This document shows, in pieces, positions 1-8,658 of a DNA stretch of 64,000 bases. The notes under the pieces are model-generated. The model was not told the DNA's origin. It saw nothing but the letters and a program-made list of their open reading frames with translations, and did not search any database. Each line of letters begins with the position of its first letter. Position 1 is the stretch's first letter. The DNA lies in assembly GCA_937915785.1 (NCBI GenBank), contig CALGGY010000050.1, forward strand, positions 4,342-68,341, read 5' to 3'. A program made the translations under genes and the position numbers. Source of the stretch: an uncultured Bacteroidales bacterium (GTDB lineage: Bacteria; Bacteroidota; Bacteroidia; Bacteroidales; P3).

Positions 1-1769
1 CCATCGACACCGACGAATTCTCCACCTCCATACAGCAGGTGAACCAGCACGACTATTTCGGAAAACTGGAACGCTCGCTCCGCACCATAGCCTTTTGTTT
101 GGACGACTTGGACATCGACTCCGTGTCGCTGCCCTTGGTGGCCGACAACAGCGACTACCTCAATTATTTGAACGAATACTCCACAACCGAAATTCCCGCC
201 GACGCCCCCGTGGTTCAGGTGTTCGACAGCCAGACCTACGCACCGAGCATCAACAAGTTCCAGCAGCTGAACCGCCTGAAAGACTCCCTCGCAAACAAAT
301 CGCAGCAGTTCGAGGACGTGCTGAAAAGCCTTATGTCCACCATGGCACAGTCGGTGCAGACTATATCGGCAATGAAACTGGCTTCCACCGACAAGGTGAT
401 TTTCGAATCCAACAAACTTCTGTACCTGCTTCTGAAATCGCCGTACAACCACTACTCGCCACTACTTGAGCACGACGAGATAGAACGTATAAAGAACGAA
501 AGTTTCGACTACTCCGAAAGTGCGCAGGGATACGAGCCGTTCCACCTGAAACAGAGCTCCAGAGTGCGCTACAACCTCGTTACCGGAATGTGGACCGCCG
601 AAGACGGGAGCTCCACCACCGTGCCATTCGGAGTACACCAGCTGTACGAAGAAATTGTGGCCCCAGTGGTGCATAACCTCATGCAAGAAACACGCATCGA
701 GCGTCTAAAAATCTATAACCACATCAAAGACCAGAAAATCAGCTACCTCAACAAATGGCATCAGGACACCGACGCTTTCTACCGTGCCAACCGCGCCGAG
801 AGCTCGGATATCATCAACCTTATGCAGGAAAGCCTGCGCGAGTATGTGGCCGCATACAACACCCTTATCTCGCTGCAGCGCACCGAATCGGCAATGGACG
901 AATCGGAAACCAAAAACCTCGACGCCACCGTGGTGCAGAAAACTGACAACGTTGCCGAAACAGCTGCCGCCTTTGCCGCACAGTCGCAGGAGTTCCAAAG
1001 GGTTCAAGAGCAGTTCGAAGATTATATCACACGGCTGAAAGACGATATCGACGAAAAGGCCGCACGGTTTGGACATGTGGAATACTACGATGCCAAGCTG
1101 GCCGACGGATACAGCAACGAAGTGGCCGTTGCCGGCAGCGAAGTGGAGAAACTTGACCCGCGCCGCAAACCCCTTGCCACTGCCAATCCTCTGCTGGCAA
1201 AAACAGTGGAACTGCCACCGGCTCCAAAAGTGGAGGAGATTACTTTCGAATATCTCGACACCAACCTCAAGGATATGGCCTCGCAAGCCCTTGGCACTCT
1301 GAGCCGCCCGGCAGCCATGCCTCCCGTGGCGCCACAACAGCCTGCCGCAGATATTGAAGATGGCGGTGGCGACGAAGAGCCCATCGAAACTCCCGACAAC
1401 AACGCCATCGAAGCGGAAAACTCTGGTTTAGTGTCCGATGAAAATGACGCAGTTGACACCGAAACGGATGACATCGATGGCGATATGACCTCTGACGAAA
1501 ATAACGACAACGAGGATTTTGGCGATGACCAAGAAGAATCCGACCAACCCGATGAAGAGGACGATGAGGTTGAAGAGGATGAAGAGGACGACTATCAGAT
1601 AGTGGAGTTCAACGGTAAACGTTATGCGATAAGAGCAGAAGAGAATGAGAATGGCGAAAGCGAACTCCATGCATACGAATATGTTGGTACCGCCGACGGG
1701 TACGACCTTCGCGACATATCTGAAGATGAATACAATGCCCTTCTCGATTATCTTAATTCCCATGAGTAA
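1..1769 (+). CDS. Uncharacterised coiled-coil protein with acidic C-terminal tail (5' end outside window)
   Basis: The reading frame is open to base 1 with no stop, so the GTG at 39 is probably internal and the gene starts upstream of the window. At least 588 codons are visible. The first ~400 residues are mainly helical, with long charged stretches that look like coiled coil. They are followed by a Pro/Ala-rich linker and then a very acidic tract (Asp/Glu runs around residues 440-530). The last ~50 residues form a small folded-looking module that reads FNGKRYAIRAEE. No signal peptide, membrane segment or catalytic motif is visible. It is the first visible gene of a four-gene co-directional operon; the next gene starts 34 bases downstream and encodes one of two paralogous helical proteins. 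I do not recognise the family. The acidic tail could bind a partner or metal, but that is inference. Confidence 0.85.
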   Translation, partial: IDTDEFSTSIQQVNQHDYFGKLERSLRTIAFCLDDLDIDSVSLPLVADNSDYLNYLNEYSTTEIPADAPVVQVFDSQTYAPSINKFQQLNRLKDSLANKSQQFEDVLKSLMSTMAQSVQTISAMKLASTDKVIFESNKLLYLLLKSPYNHYSPLLEHDEIERIKNESFDYSESAQGYEPFHLKQSSRVRYNLVTGMWTAEDGSSTTVPFGVHQLYEEIVAPVVHNLMQETRIERLKIYNHIKDQKISYLNKWHQDTDAFYRANRAESSDIINLMQESLREYVAAYNTLISLQRTESAMDESETKNLDATVVQKTDNVAETAAAFAAQSQEFQRVQEQFEDYITRLKDDIDEKAARFGHVEYYDAKLADGYSNEVAVAGSEVEKLDPRRKPLATANPLLAKTVELPPAPKVEEITFEYLDTNLKDMASQALGTLSRPAAMPPVAPQQPAADIEDGGGDEEPIETPDNNAIEAENSGLVSDENDAVDTETDDIDGDMTSDENNDNEDFGDDQEESDQPDEEDDEVEEDEEDDYQIVEFNGKRYAIRAEENENGESELHAYEYVGTADGYDLRDISEDEYNALLDYLNSHE

Positions 1770-1803
1770 ATCCGAACCACAACAACTTAAAAACTAATAT
1801 GTT

Positions 1804-2718
1804 ATGGCAAGTATAGATTGTATGATAGATACCGAGCCCATGGCGCGCGAAATCAATCGTATTTCGGGACATGTGGTTGGCACAACAACTGCCGTTACAG
1901 CAATGCAGACCGCTGTTATTAAAGCAGAAAAAGATGCCGCCGACAACGTTTGCGACAACGTGAACCGCGGCTTTTACACCCTGATACGTTCCCAAATATC
2001 GCAGAAAACCGCCAAGCTGCAGAGCGAAGTGGACTCGCACCTGATGAAACTCAACCAGCTGAAAAAACAGCTTCTGGCCCTCCGCGACCGCATGGAACGC
2101 GACTATAATATGACCTCGGCGCGTTATTTCAAACTTTTCAACGCACTGAACCGCGAACTGAAAAACCGAGTGCAGGAGCTCGATCGCCCCACCTTCGATT
2201 TTGCGCAGGACGAGACATCGAAACTCTCCAACCGTCAGACTATGCTCACCGGCACAGTGTCGGTGTCGCAGCTCGAAAGTGTGGCATACAGCCAGCGTAT
2301 CATGGTTTCGAACCTTAAACTGCGGGCATCCAATGTGATAGATTCGATGAACCGTTTCCTGTGCCAGTCGGAAGAACAGAAACGCTTGTCCGACAAGATA
2401 TTGCTTCAGGGCAGGGCAGTGGAGGCTCATGTGGCAATACCCGTCATCGTCAGCGAGTCGCTGATAAACGAAAACGGCAACACCTCCACCAACGTGATTG
2501 TGGACAGCACAGGACTTCCGAACAACGTGCAGATGGATATCCGCAACAGCGTGTCGGGCACTTTGGGCGACCTGCAGTGGACCGACAATGCCACCAACAG
2601 CGAGGTGGCTGGCGAGTTCAGCCGCATGGTGGCCGACTCCCAAGTGTCGCCACGAGTAAAGAAAATGATGGAGCAGATGTTCGCTTCCACATCCATCCAA
2701 ACCCTTAAAAAAGCATAG
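1804..2718 (+). CDS. Uncharacterised helical protein, paralogue A
   Basis: A 304-residue soluble protein that starts at ATG 1804. Residues ~55-140 form a long amphipathic helical region (FYTLIRSQISQKTAKLQSEV and onwards) that ends in the motif ELDRPTFDF. The same architecture and motif recur in the next gene (ELDKPTFDF), so the two are tandem paralogues, although most other positions have diverged. No signal peptide, transmembrane segment or known catalytic motif is visible. The C-terminal third is polar and ends in a short helical segment around QVSPRVKKMMEQMF. It lies 34 bases after the acidic coiled-coil gene and 2 bases before its paralogue, so co-translation is likely. The family is unknown to me; a structural or scaffold role with the bactofilin-like protein downstream is an inference from context. 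Confidence 0.9.
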   Translation: MASIDCMIDTEPMAREINRISGHVVGTTTAVTAMQTAVIKAEKDAADNVCDNVNRGFYTLIRSQISQKTAKLQSEVDSHLMKLNQLKKQLLALRDRMERDYNMTSARYFKLFNALNRELKNRVQELDRPTFDFAQDETSKLSNRQTMLTGTVSVSQLESVAYSQRIMVSNLKLRASNVIDSMNRFLCQSEEQKRLSDKILLQGRAVEAHVAIPVIVSESLINENGNTSTNVIVDSTGLPNNVQMDIRNSVSGTLGDLQWTDNATNSEVAGEFSRMVADSQVSPRVKKMMEQMFASTSIQTLKKA

Positions 2719-2720
2719 CT

Positions 2721-3722
2721 ATGAGTTACACAAGGAGTTTTTCAAGACGTATAGCTGTGCATTATAGCGGGTATGTGACGTACCCTGCTTCGCAGAATGG
2801 TGGCTCGGTAAGCTATTCGGGCACAGCATACGAGGATGTTTACGTAAATGTTCATGTGGATACCGACCCGGTGGACGATAGCGTTGCCGGATGCAACCGC
2901 AGTGTTGACCTGCTCACTGGCGCCGTTGTGGCTACCGAGGCCGCCGAAATTAAATCCATACGCGAAAACGCCGACCGTGTTGGCAACACCATTATCAGCG
3001 GTTTCTACAAAACCATACGCTCCGACATATCGCAGCAGATAACCGAGCTGAAAAACATAGTGGAATCCACGCTGATGAACCTTAGGCAGCTTGCCAAACG
3101 CTGCACCGACAAGCAGCTGCAGATGCAGACCGACTATGTGCGTATCTGCAACCGCTACGAGAAAATTTTCACAGAACTGAACAGCGAACTCGAAAACCGC
3201 ATTTACGAGCTCGACAAGCCGACGTTCGATTTCAAACGCCTGTGCGACGGCAACCAGACACTCAACTCGGAGAGCGACATGGTGTCCACCGTTGCCGTTG
3301 CCGGAAAAGAGAGCGGCGCACTGCAGACCCAGATTATGGCCTCGTCGGTGAAACGCAGCGCCATTCAGGCAATGGGCAAGATACAGAATTTTCTGTTTGA
3401 GCAGAAACGCACCAACGACACCATAACTGCCAGCATGACTAAAGCCGACACTTCGGCAAGGGTTTATGTGCCAGTGTTTTATGTGGAGACTGCCGACACT
3501 GCAAAAACTACAAAGCAGCAGGTGTTCACACCATCGGTAGTGTCGCCGTCGGCACAGCTGCAGCAGGAGCTGGCCTCGACCCAGATGCCGCAAATGTCCG
3601 ACAAGGAGGCCGAAAACGTGCAGCGATTCTTCTATGCACAAGTGGCCGACGAGTTCGCCTCGCACACCGACGAACATAGCCAGCGTGTGCACGACAATAT
3701 CATCAAAATGTTTAACAAGTAA
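2721..3722 (+). CDS. Uncharacterised helical protein, paralogue B with beta-rich N-terminus
   Basis: A 333-residue protein starting only 2 bases after the preceding stop. It shares the central helical region and the ELDKPTFDF motif (~residue 165) with paralogue A, and also GFYKTIRSDISQQITEL against GFYTLIRSQISQKTAKL. It differs in a ~75-residue N-terminal extension rich in Tyr, Ser, Gly and Val (VHYSGYVTYPASQNGG; YVNVHVDTDP) that looks like beta-strands, and in a longer polar C-terminus. No export signal or membrane segment is seen. The extension could be an interaction domain for the beta-helix protein encoded next, but this is inference. It sits in the middle of the four-gene operon, 11 bases before the next gene. 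I do not recognise the family name. Confidence 0.9.
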   Translation: MSYTRSFSRRIAVHYSGYVTYPASQNGGSVSYSGTAYEDVYVNVHVDTDPVDDSVAGCNRSVDLLTGAVVATEAAEIKSIRENADRVGNTIISGFYKTIRSDISQQITELKNIVESTLMNLRQLAKRCTDKQLQMQTDYVRICNRYEKIFTELNSELENRIYELDKPTFDFKRLCDGNQTLNSESDMVSTVAVAGKESGALQTQIMASSVKRSAIQAMGKIQNFLFEQKRTNDTITASMTKADTSARVYVPVFYVETADTAKTTKQQVFTPSVVSPSAQLQQELASTQMPQMSDKEAENVQRFFYAQVADEFASHTDEHSQRVHDNIIKMFNK

Positions 3723-3733
3723 ATAATCACGAT

Positions 3734-4708
3734 ATGAAAGAATTGAAAGAAGTTCGTTTCAATGAACAGAATATACAATTGCAGGACAATGTAGTGAAAG
3801 GTTCGATACTGCCCGAAAAAATTGCCGAGCTGGGTCGCACCATTACCGTAAAGGGCGACACAGTGGTAGAAGGTCCGGTGTTTGCCAGCAAACTCACCGT
3901 AGAAAATGGCAGCCTCGACATACATGGTGCCGTGTTTACACAGATAGAGCTGTATGTGAACACCGATGCCACAGGCGATATCACTTTCCGCCACAGCGTG
4001 GGCAGCGCCGACTCCGTAACATCGCGCGGACGCAACTGCAAACTGGTTTTCCATTCCGACATCAACGCCAAGAGCGTGGCTCTGTGCAATGCCTTTGTGG
4101 CCGGAAGCATCTACGCCGACGACATAGTGCTCGAAAACTGTGTGGTTATTGGTGGAGTGTTTGCAGCTCAGGAGCTTAGCTTGAACAACAGTGTGGTGGG
4201 TACTTTCAACGCGCCCATTGTAAACATTGCCCAAACCGTAAGCCTGCTTCTGCCCAGCGCTTTCTCCATGGAACCCATCATCGCCGAGCCCGGCGCACGC
4301 CTGCTCAACCTCAGCCTTGCCGACTTGGGAGCGCTGTTCCGCGGGGTGCCACAGTCGCCAACTTCGGGCTACATAGAGATGAGCCTCTCCGACGACGAGG
4401 TGAAGACGCACCTGATAAACGAGGAGGTTCAGAAAACCATACGCAGCTACACCGTGGTGGGCAAGGTGCTTGCCGTGGATTTGCTCGACACCGACAAATT
4501 CCAGAACCATTTTCTGCTTTCGGCCGTGGGCTTGAGCTCGCAGCTGCTGAAAACATACGACCTCGGCCCCGACAAGGACGGCAATCCCGCAACACTCTCG
4601 TTCGACCGACTGTATGCCTTCTTCTTCGACCTGATGGCCGGAAAACTCGACATACAGCCCATTTCAGGCAAGTTCAGCATTTCGCAGTTTGCCGAAAAAT
4701 ATAAATAA
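3734..4708 (+). CDS. Bactofilin-like beta-helix protein
   Basis: A 324-residue protein. Residues ~25-175 show short strand-turn repeats with regularly spaced small and hydrophobic residues (TVKGDTVVEGPVFASKLTV; AFVAGSIYADDIVLENCVVI; GGVFAAQELSLNNSVVGTF). This resembles the right-handed beta-helix of bactofilins and related polymer-forming proteins. Unlike ordinary bactofilins of ~120-180 residues, it carries a ~150-residue C-terminal alpha/beta domain with no motif that I recognise. It has no signal peptide. It is the last gene of the operon and is followed 25 bases later by a strong terminator. Bactofilins form cytoplasmic filaments; that this protein polymerises is inferred from the repeat pattern only. 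The beta-helix call is moderately sure, the biological role unknown. Confidence 0.7.
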   Translation: MKELKEVRFNEQNIQLQDNVVKGSILPEKIAELGRTITVKGDTVVEGPVFASKLTVENGSLDIHGAVFTQIELYVNTDATGDITFRHSVGSADSVTSRGRNCKLVFHSDINAKSVALCNAFVAGSIYADDIVLENCVVIGGVFAAQELSLNNSVVGTFNAPIVNIAQTVSLLLPSAFSMEPIIAEPGARLLNLSLADLGALFRGVPQSPTSGYIEMSLSDDEVKTHLINEEVQKTIRSYTVVGKVLAVDLLDTDKFQNHFLLSAVGLSSQLLKTYDLGPDKDGNPATLSFDRLYAFFFDLMAGKLDIQPISGKFSISQFAEKYK

Positions 4709-4733
4709 AAATGTGTTTTGTGATTTATACACC

Positions 4734-4769
4734 GGCGCCGTACGAAAAAATGTGCGGCGCCTTTTTTTT
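4734..4769 (+). terminator. Rho-independent terminator of the bactofilin-like operon
   Basis: A 10-bp stem (GGCGCCGTAC paired with GTGCGGCGCC, one G-T wobble) with an 8-base loop is followed directly by eight T residues. It lies 25 bases after the stop of the bactofilin-like gene and marks the end of the four-gene operon. Confidence 0.9.
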
Positions 4770-4872
4770 CAAAAAAGTGGGCGGAATTCGAGAGGGTGGG
4801 GCGTTATGATAAAAAAAACAGCATGGATTTGGCACCGGACTGATTGTCTTTTTTCGGAAAAAGGAGACTTTT

Positions 4873-5118
4873 TTATTTCTTTTTGAACAAAGAAATTACC
4901 CAAAGCAGGACCACGGCTCCAACCACAGAGGTGATGAGCTGCCAGATAAGGCCGCCGTCGCCACCTACTTTGAGAAGATCCATAATCCAGCCGCCGATAA
5001 CGCCGCCGATAACGCCTACAATGAGGTTAACGATGAGGCCGAAACCGCCTCCGCGCATGATTTTTCCTGCCAGAAAACCGGCAAGAATTCCGATGAGAAT
5101 GAAAAGTAAAAAATTCAT
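4873..5118 (-). CDS. GlsB/YeaQ/YmgE family small membrane protein
   Basis: An 81-residue, very hydrophobic protein with three predicted membrane helices and glycine-rich turns (ILAGFLAGKIMRGGGFG; GVIGGVIGGWIMDLL; VVGAVVLLWVISLFKKK). This is the pattern of the transglycosylase-associated GlsB/YeaQ/YmgE family, which is linked to envelope stress in other bacteria. It is a single-gene unit on the minus strand, convergent with the four-gene operon and divergent from the dehydrogenase gene. Its promoter was not clearly identified. Confidence 0.85.
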   Translation of the reverse strand: MNFLLFILIGILAGFLAGKIMRGGGFGLIVNLIVGVIGGVIGGWIMDLLKVGGDGGLIWQLITSVVGAVVLLWVISLFKKK

Positions 5119-5247
5119 ATTATTTTTGTTTGAGTTTCGTTGCTATAACGAGTTGCCTTGTGTTTTATTGTGCAAACGTGCCGTTTGTCGTTTTTTTCTG
5201 TATATTCAAAAAGAAAGCATACATTAGATTTTTCCTTACTTTTTTAG

Positions 5248-5255
5248 TATATTTG
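5248..5255 (+). promoter_or_regulatory. Bacteroidetes -7 promoter box (TATATTTG)
   Basis: TATATTTG matches the Bacteroidetes sigma-ABfr -7 consensus TAnnTTTG and lies about 45-65 bases upstream of the candidate starts of the 2-hydroxyacid dehydrogenase gene. No convincing -33 TTTG was seen at the right spacing. Confidence 0.6.
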
Positions 5256-5319
5256 CAGCCTGTAAACAGAATTTGTAACTATACATTACTTATTGATAAT
5301 GAGCAATATACTTGCAATA

Positions 5320-6270
5320 ATGCGAGTCCTTGTCACCGACGACACCCATCCTGTGATGCTGACTAAGCTCAGCGATGCCGGAATTCAGTGCCTTGTGCGT
5401 ACCGATCTCGACTACGACGGTATTCTGAAACGCCTTGGCGATTACGATGCCCTTGTTGTGCGCAGCAAAATTACTATCGACCGCCATTTTATCGACAACG
5501 CTCGCCATCTGCGATGCATCGCACGTGTGGGAGCGGGTATGGATAACATCGATGTGGCATACGCCGAAAGTTGTGGCATACGTTGCCTGAACTCGCCCGA
5601 AGGCAACCGCACCGCTGTGGGCGAACACACTGTGGGATTGTTGCTTGCGCTGCTCAACAAAATCTGCAAGGCCGACAGCGAGGTGAGTTTAGGATACTGG
5701 TACCGCGAGGACAACCGCGGCATAGAGGTGGCTGGCAAAACGGTGGCCATCATAGGGTTCGGCAATATGGGAAGCTCGTTTGCACGCTGCCTGAGCGGCT
5801 TCGGGTGCAACATATTGGCATACGACAAATACAAAACCGGCTATGCTCCCGACTATGTTACGGAAGTGTCTCTGCAACAATGCTTTGAGCAGGCCGACGT
5901 GGTGAGTTTCCATGTGCCTCTAACCGACGAAACTCGCTATTACGCCGATAGCCGTTTTCTGAACTCTTTTGCCAAAAGCATTTACCTCATCAACACCTCG
6001 CGCGGGGCCGTGGTGCAGACTTCGGCATTGGTGGATGCTCTGGAATCGGGCAAGGTGGCAGGCGCAGCACTCGATGTGTTGGAATACGAAAACATGGCCA
6101 GAGACGAATTCTTCTGGGACAATATTCCCGATGACATGAATTATCTCACTTGTTGCCCAAATGTTGTGCTAACGCCCCATGTGGCGGGCTGGACAGTGGA
6201 GTCGAAGTATAAATTGGCTTCCGTTTTGGCCGATAAAATTATTGATACATTGAAAACCAGTAAGATATGA
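5320..6270 (+). CDS. D-isomer-specific 2-hydroxyacid dehydrogenase
   Basis: About 316 residues. The NAD-binding motif GFGNMGSSFA (~residue 150), the conserved VRSKITIDRHFID and ARVGAGMDNIDV in the N-terminal half, NTSRGAVVQTSAL, and the C-terminal TPHVAGWT carrying the catalytic His all mark the D-2-hydroxyacid dehydrogenase family (SerA, PdxB and relatives). The C-terminal ACT domain of classical SerA is missing, so the substrate cannot be assigned; phosphoglycerate, erythronate-4-phosphate or a related 2-hydroxyacid are possible. Start: ATG 5320 (MRVLVTDD) fits the family N-terminus best; ATG 5299 in the same frame is an alternative. The stop overlaps the next start by 4 bases (ATGA), so translation is coupled to the DUF3109 gene. 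Confidence 0.88.
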   Translation: MRVLVTDDTHPVMLTKLSDAGIQCLVRTDLDYDGILKRLGDYDALVVRSKITIDRHFIDNARHLRCIARVGAGMDNIDVAYAESCGIRCLNSPEGNRTAVGEHTVGLLLALLNKICKADSEVSLGYWYREDNRGIEVAGKTVAIIGFGNMGSSFARCLSGFGCNILAYDKYKTGYAPDYVTEVSLQQCFEQADVVSFHVPLTDETRYYADSRFLNSFAKSIYLINTSRGAVVQTSALVDALESGKVAGAALDVLEYENMARDEFFWDNIPDDMNYLTCCPNVVLTPHVAGWTVESKYKLASVLADKIIDTLKTSKI

Positions 6271-6842
6271 TAATTGTAGAAAATGCCATCATTTCGGAGG
6301 ACATAGCCGACCGCTGTTTTTGCTGCGACATAACCCAGTGCCATGGAATGTGCTGCGTGGAAGGCGATGCCGGTGCCCCACTGGAAAAGTCGGAATGTGA
6401 GGAGCTTGCAAAAATAATGCCTGTCATTCGCAATTACATGCCTGCCGAAGGCATTGCCGAAGTGGAGCGCACAGGCGTATCTGCCACCGACGAAACGGGC
6501 GCACTCTGTACCCCGCTGGTGAACAACCGAGAGTGCGTGTATGCGGTGTTTGAAAATGGTGTGGCGATGTGTGCCATCGAAAAGGCTTATTTCGACAAAA
6601 AGATAACCTTCCGCAAGCCGGTGTCGTGCCATCTTTACCCCATCCGGATCGAGGATTACGGCGAGTTCCAAACCGTGAACTACCACGTGTGGGACGTGTG
6701 CTGCTCGGCTGTTTGCAACGGCGAAAAACAAGGCACACCGCTGTATATCTACCTGAAAGAGCCGCTGATACGACGTTTCGGCAAACGCTGGTACAACGAG
6801 CTTGTGGCACGCTGCGAAGAATTCAACAATAAAGACAAATAG
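6267..6842 (+). CDS. DUF3109 family cysteine-rich protein
   Basis: A 191-residue protein with a Cys-rich N-terminus (CFCCDITQCHGMCC, ~residues 16-30) and further cysteines in VSCHLYPIRI and WDVCCSAVC. This layout is that of the DUF3109 / YkgJ-like family, proposed to bind zinc or an iron-sulfur cluster. Its function is unknown in the family. The ATG overlaps the stop of the dehydrogenase gene by 4 bases, so the two are probably co-translated. The TAG at the end is followed by ~120 bases of AT-rich spacer containing a short repeated CAATCATT. Confidence 0.85.
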   Translation: MIIVENAIISEDIADRCFCCDITQCHGMCCVEGDAGAPLEKSECEELAKIMPVIRNYMPAEGIAEVERTGVSATDETGALCTPLVNNRECVYAVFENGVAMCAIEKAYFDKKITFRKPVSCHLYPIRIEDYGEFQTVNYHVWDVCCSAVCNGEKQGTPLYIYLKEPLIRRFGKRWYNELVARCEEFNNKDK

Positions 6843-6963
6843 ATGTATGGACATTCGGTTTTTCGGGTTAAACTGTTCCCGTATTCGTTTTTTAACCGTA
6901 ACAATCAATCATTCAATCATTCAACAAACAATTTAACCAATTCACCAATCAACGATCACCACC

Positions 6964-7806
6964 ATGACCAACAAAGTTATTCTTGTTACCGGAGCCAGTA
7001 GTGGCATTGGATTTCAAACAGCCCAGATGTTTGCCGAGCAGGGCAACACCGTTTACGCGGCAGCCCGTCGTATTGAGTTGATGCAACCACTTGAACAGTA
7101 CGGGGTTAGGGTGCTTCACCTCGATGTTTGCGACGATGTTTCCATCGCCCAGTGCGTGAAAACCATTTTCGATGCCGAAGGCCGAATCGACGTGCTTGTG
7201 AACAATGCCGGCTACGGCTATTTCGGTGCTGTGGAAAACGTACCCATTGCCGATGCCCGCCGTCAGTTCGAGGTTAACCTGTTCGGGCTGGCACGGCTTA
7301 CCCAGCTTGTGTTGCCGATAATGCGCAAAAACGGTTGCGGGCGTATTGTGAACCTTTCGTCGATAGCCGGACGTATGGCTATGCCTTTCGGGGCATGGTA
7401 CAACGCCACAAAATACGCCGTGGAGGGGTTCAGCGATGCCTTGCGTATCGAAACCCGCCAGTTTGGCATAGATGTGGTGATGATAGAGCCTGGTGGTATC
7501 AAAACCAATTGGGGCATCATTGCCGCCGACCACCTGCAGGAGTCATCGCAAGATACTGTGTATGAGCAAAATGCAAACCACGAGGCTGCTCTTATGCGCA
7601 AGGGCTACTCCATGGATTTCCTTACCGACCCGCAGAAAGTGGCGAAAACCATTGTTAAGGCCGCCACCCGCCGCCGTCCCAAAACCCGTTATAGGGTGGG
7701 AAGGGGCTCGTCGCTGCTTGTGTGGCTCACACGTTTGATTCCCTACCGCTGGTGGGACAAGATTTGCACAAAGATGTGGCGGCACTACAAAATTGTTGAC
7801 AAATAA
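6964..7806 (+). CDS. Short-chain dehydrogenase/reductase (SDR family)
   Basis: A 280-residue classical SDR. It has the Rossmann TGASSGIG motif at residues ~10-17, the structural motif NNAG (VNNAGYGYFG), the catalytic Ser in LSSIAGR and the catalytic YNATK (Tyr and Lys four apart). The oxidised substrate cannot be inferred; close relatives are annotated only as SDR oxidoreductases. The C-terminus is extended and basic (RRRPKTRYRVGRGSSLLVWL), as in SDRs that sit near membranes. The next gene begins 14 bases downstream on the same strand, so both may be co-transcribed. Confidence 0.9.
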   Translation: MTNKVILVTGASSGIGFQTAQMFAEQGNTVYAAARRIELMQPLEQYGVRVLHLDVCDDVSIAQCVKTIFDAEGRIDVLVNNAGYGYFGAVENVPIADARRQFEVNLFGLARLTQLVLPIMRKNGCGRIVNLSSIAGRMAMPFGAWYNATKYAVEGFSDALRIETRQFGIDVVMIEPGGIKTNWGIIAADHLQESSQDTVYEQNANHEAALMRKGYSMDFLTDPQKVAKTIVKAATRRRPKTRYRVGRGSSLLVWLTRLIPYRWWDKICTKMWRHYKIVDK

Positions 7807-7820
7807 ATACTTGCAACGTT

Positions 7821-8375
7821 ATGGAAACAAAACAGGAGCTGCGAACGATTGTCCGCAATCTGAAAAAAGCTATCCCATTTGACGAGAAAAAAGCACGTTC
7901 TGCCGATATTTGGCGCAAGGTGTTGGAACTCAGTTGTATGCGGGGTGCCAAAACCGTTTTGCTTTATTGGTCGATGAACGATGAGGTTTATACCCACGAT
8001 GTGGTTCAGGCGTTGGCCGAAACTGAGATGGTGCTGCTTCCCGTGGTTGACGGCGACGATTTGCGTATCAAGCAGTTCCGAGGGTTGGACAATATGCGTG
8101 CCGGCGAGCAGTTTGGCATTGGCGAGCCTACCGGCGATGATTATTCTGGTCCCATCGATGTGATAGTGGTTCCGGGAGTGGCTTTCGACCGCCACTGCAA
8201 CCGCATGGGGCGCGGACGCGGGTTCTACGACCGTTTGCTGAAAACTGCCGATGCCGTAAAAATAGGAGTGGCCTTCGATTTCCAACTTTTCGACAGCATA
8301 CCCACCGAGCCGTTCGATGTAAGGATGAACTGCGTGGTGTCAGAAACGGAGACATTGTGGAATGGCGGCGAATAG
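7821..8375 (+). CDS. 5-formyltetrahydrofolate cyclo-ligase
   Basis: A 184-residue protein of usual family length. It has the N-terminal basic helix (TKQELRTIVRNLKKAI), the central VIVVPGVAFDRHCNRMGRG and the signature GRGRGFYDRLL that binds ATP/folate in 5-FCL (YgfA/Fau1/MTHFS). It converts 5-formyl-THF to 5,10-methenyl-THF at the cost of ATP and so salvages folate in the cytoplasm. It lies 14 bases after the SDR gene. The following ~280 bases up to the flavodoxin start hold no gene, only the next promoter. Confidence 0.93.
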   Translation: METKQELRTIVRNLKKAIPFDEKKARSADIWRKVLELSCMRGAKTVLLYWSMNDEVYTHDVVQALAETEMVLLPVVDGDDLRIKQFRGLDNMRAGEQFGIGEPTGDDYSGPIDVIVVPGVAFDRHCNRMGRGRGFYDRLLKTADAVKIGVAFDFQLFDSIPTEPFDVRMNCVVSETETLWNGGE

Positions 8376-8615
8376 CTGTTTGTCAAACCGTTATTAATGG
8401 TAATCTTTTGCCAATCTTACACTTAATCCAATGCACCTGTTAAGCCCGTAATGGCGAAGAGCTTATCACATTAGCCGAGTAGTTGGCTTGTGTTGAGTAG
8501 TGGCTGATGGTGTATATTTGCAAAATTACGTAATTTTTTTTTGCCAACAAGATAAAATTCGTTAAAAGCCTTGCCATTGCCATAAAAGCCCATCGTGTTT
8601 TTTGAAAAAAAAGTG

Positions 8616-8623
8616 TATCTTTG
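8616..8623 (+). promoter_or_regulatory. -7 promoter box (TATCTTTG) before the flavodoxin gene
   Basis: TATCTTTG matches TAnnTTTG and lies 35 bases upstream of ATG 8659. An A/T-rich stretch precedes it. It supports ATG 8659 over the earlier in-frame ATG at 8602, which would lie upstream of the transcription start. The remaining spacer 8376-8601 shows no gene. Confidence 0.7.
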
Positions 8624-8658
8624 CACCTTCAAAAAGCAAAATAAACAACTCTAAAATC

